From NCBI GenBank assembly GCA_022822685.1, contig JAJEAQ010000253.1, forward strand, positions 1 through 6,932: a DNA stretch of 6,932 nucleotides. The letters are read 5' to 3'. The DNA is from Trichodesmium sp. jk18x7bins.61. Its GTDB lineage: Bacteria; Cyanobacteriota; Cyanobacteriia; Cyanobacteriales; Microcoleaceae. The notes under the pieces are model-generated. The model did no database searches. It worked only from the letters and a program-made list of their open reading frames with translations, and had not been told where the DNA came from. Numbering within the stretch: position 1 is the stretch's first letter; each line of letters opens with the position of its first letter. This document shows, one piece after another, positions 5,563 through 6,932 of this stretch. Position numbers and translations under genes: made by a program.

Positions 5563-5597
5563 AAACTACTTATAATAGAGCTTCGTAGTTTGGTTTT
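5563..5597 (+). terminator. Possible typA terminator
   Basis: AAACTAC (5563-5569) pairs with GTAGTTT (5585-5591) around 15 bases, followed by GGTTTT. It lies 60 bases past the typA stop. The stem is AT-rich and the T-tract short, so it is a weak candidate. Confidence 0.35.
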
Positions 5598-5757
5598 AGA
5601 TCCCAGAATACCTGTCGGACGCCGTATCGCAACTACAAACAAAGACTTTTTTATAACTAATTATCCGAGCATCGTATGATACTTCAAGGCAGTTAGGAGA
5701 GTTTGATTTTATACCTCTTTTGTCATTAGATATCTCCAGAAATTATTCTCAAACCTT

Positions 5758-5787
5758 TGTAGGAAGCTTGTATGGCAGTTTCCTACA
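5758..5787 (-). terminator. 8-bp inverted repeat just past the LamG pseudogene stop
   Basis: TGTAGGAA (5758-5765) and TTCCTACA (5780-5787) are perfect reverse complements around 14 bases. On the minus strand the stem begins 11 bases past the pseudogene's terminal TAG, where a terminator would be expected, but no T-tract follows it. It could serve convergent transcripts from both sides. Confidence 0.35.
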
Positions 5788-5798
5788 TGATTAGAGAA

Positions 5799-5972
5799 CT
5801 ATTTATCTAATGAGTCTAAAAAAGCTTTTTCTGTCGCTGATTCTCCTGAAATTTCTGTCAAAGCCCTCGCCACCTTGAGGAATGCTTTTCTTTCATCAGA
5901 ATTTAAATTATCCAACGAAGATTTAGCAGATTTATAGGGATCATTGTGTTCCTTGTATTGATCAGCTTTAAC
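5799..5972 (-). other. Post-TAG C-terminal segment of the LamG pseudogene
   Basis: Directly after the TAG at 5973-5975, in the same frame, 57 codons continue with ordinary soluble, helix-prone composition ('SSLDNLNSDERKAFLKVARA' is typical) to a TAG at 5799-5801. The coding-like composition, lack of further stops and the hairpin just beyond indicate that this was the original C-terminus and that the inner TAG is a point mutation or a recoded codon. Confidence 0.7.
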
Positions 5973-6837
5973 CTATTTTGGTCCATCATGCATTGTCAAT
6001 TTACTTATAACATTTAATACATCTACACAGAATCCTTTGATCAACGAAAATTCTTTGCTTTGCATTTTATTATATGCATAAGCAGCTATGACAAGCATTT
6101 CAAAAACTTCTTCTGGTTTGTTACGAACGATATTTAATTCCTCCAAATTTATTCCACAATATTCCATTGCTTTCTTCTGTTCCTCTGTGGGAACTATTGC
6201 ATCAGTATTAAGTTGTATCAAATTGATTTCTGAATAACTCTTTAATACTTCAACTTCTTGAGGCGATAGTGCTCGGTTATAGATTTGTAGATTCCCTATT
6301 TTGCCATTAAATAAAATTGAATCCCATGGAGACTTGCCAATATAGTTTTTTGGTTCGATTAACTGAAGTTGGTAAAGCTTCTTCACCATCAGATATTTTT
6401 ACACCATTTTTGTAGATTTTAAATGTTTGGGACTCATCAACTGTTACAATAAGATGAATCCACTGGTTTTTTTCTAGTATGTCCTCTACTATAGTGTCTT
6501 TACTGCCACCAGAAATATTGAACAGCAAATTTCCTGTTTCTTTTTGATTACACAACAAAATCAAGTTTTGTTTGAGCTATCACGAAAGTCAATAATTCTC
6601 GACCACCTATTGAAACTGTGGTAGTAAACTAAAACTTCTAGAGTAAAACCTTTTGAATAGTCAATATTCATCTCAGGTAGCTCAATGTAATCATTTTCCC
6701 CATCAAAGCTTAAACAGGTACCAACGATTGAGTCATCAACAATTTTTCGCCATGAACATCAATTTTATTGAATGGAAAACGGGATTGTAAACCAGTATAT
6801 GATTTTTGAGTTTGGGCTCGATATTTGAATAATTCAT
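5799..6837 (-). pseudogene. LamG/concanavalin A-like lectin-fold protein, broken by indels and a nonsense codon
   Basis: Four minus-strand reading frames join end to end into one protein of about 345 residues. Piece 1 contains 'KYRAQTQKSYTGLQSRFPF'. Piece 2 starts the LamG fold with 'LSFDGENDYIELP', 'GFTLEVLVYY' and 'WSRIIDF'. Piece 3 has 'WIHLIVTVD' and 'FKIYKNGVKISDG'. Piece 4 finishes the fold with 'NYIGKSPW' and 'FNGKIGNLQIYNRALSPQEV', and adds an unrecognised helical region. This is the jelly-roll order of LamG_3-type domains, which usually bind carbohydrate or protein partners. The joins need one extra A at 6743-6747 and at 6566-6569, and one fewer A at 6346-6351 (T on the plus strand). 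An in-frame TAG (5973-5975) interrupts piece 4; 57 more codons follow to the true stop at 5799-5801. The ATG at 6835-6837, 12 bases past AGGAG (6850-6854), is itself one base out of frame with piece 1. No signal peptide is seen. Flanking genes are intact, so decay is likelier than poor sequence. Confidence 0.85.
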
Positions 6838-6917
6838 TGTGTTTCTACACTCCTGTAAAAAATGTCAGTCAGCTTAAATCAATTAGTAAATTAGTATTGA
6901 TTTTTGACTACATTTAA

Positions 6918-6923
6918 ATTATA
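6918..6923 (-). promoter_or_regulatory. Possible -10 element of the LamG gene
   Basis: The minus strand shows a perfect TATAAT about 80 bases upstream of the LamG ATG. Its -35 partner would fall beyond the window edge, so it cannot be tested here. Confidence 0.25.
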
Positions 6924-6932
6924 ACTCAAACC

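Larger units (their letters stand above)
5503..5798. other. Gene-free spacer between typA and the LamG pseudogene
   Basis: The two flanking genes converge here. I see a 15-base near-direct repeat containing TATAAT (5509-5523 and 5568-5582), a terminator-like hairpin (5563-5597) and an inverted repeat (5758-5787). A plus-strand frame of about 50 codons after typA, ending near 5680, has no start codon and no recognisable features; I treat it as chance. Confidence 0.5.

Noticed and set aside
5521..5682. Open plus-strand frame directly after typA
   Set aside because: No start codon, no Shine-Dalgarno and no recognisable motif; about 50 codons open is expected by chance.
5973..6564. Two separate small LamG-like genes
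   Set aside because: Their products are adjacent parts of one jelly-roll fold joined by a one-base shift at 6346-6351, so they belong to one broken gene.
1..6932. CRISPR array, tRNA or rRNA
   Set aside because: No regularly spaced direct repeats, and no tRNA cloverleaf or rRNA-like sequence, was seen by eye on either strand.

Overview
The window looks like chromosomal DNA of a filamentous-type cyanobacterium. Four perfect HIP1 octamers (GCGATCGC at 542-549, 1624-1631, 2828-2835 and 4706-4713) point to cyanobacteria. So do the long AT-rich spacers, the short dispersed repeats and the gene content. I cannot name the genus from this sequence alone.

Layout from left to right. 1-349 has no gene but is dense in hairpins and short repeats. 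350-898 is a gene graveyard on the minus strand: the C-terminal tail of an FAD-dependent monooxygenase (350-532) and the decayed C-terminal part of a DDE transposase (623-898). Three intact minus-strand genes follow, each separated by several hundred bases and so probably transcribed alone: a membrane-anchored VanY-type D-Ala-D-Ala carboxypeptidase (906-1799), a small XRE-type helix-turn-helix protein with a C-terminal AT-hook (2187-2489, or to 2516), and the SufE sulfur acceptor (2898-3317). typA/bipA, a translational GTPase, runs the other way (3712-5502), divergent from sufE. The right end (5799-6837, minus) is one gene for a LamG/concanavalin A-like lectin-fold protein, broken by three one-base homopolymer indels and an in-frame TAG. 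Its start region may also be damaged.

The intact genes are ordinary housekeeping or regulatory functions (wall peptide trimming, Fe-S cluster sulfur transfer, ribosome-associated GTPase) and show no shared pathway. The accessory signal lies in the debris between and beside them: two gene remnants, a two-copy dispersed repeat, several hairpins and the LamG pseudogene. I do not see a convincing new multi-gene system. The items most worth a second look are the AT-hook on the XRE protein, the unrecognised helical C-terminal region of the reconstructed LamG protein, and the homopolymer-only pattern of its frameshifts.
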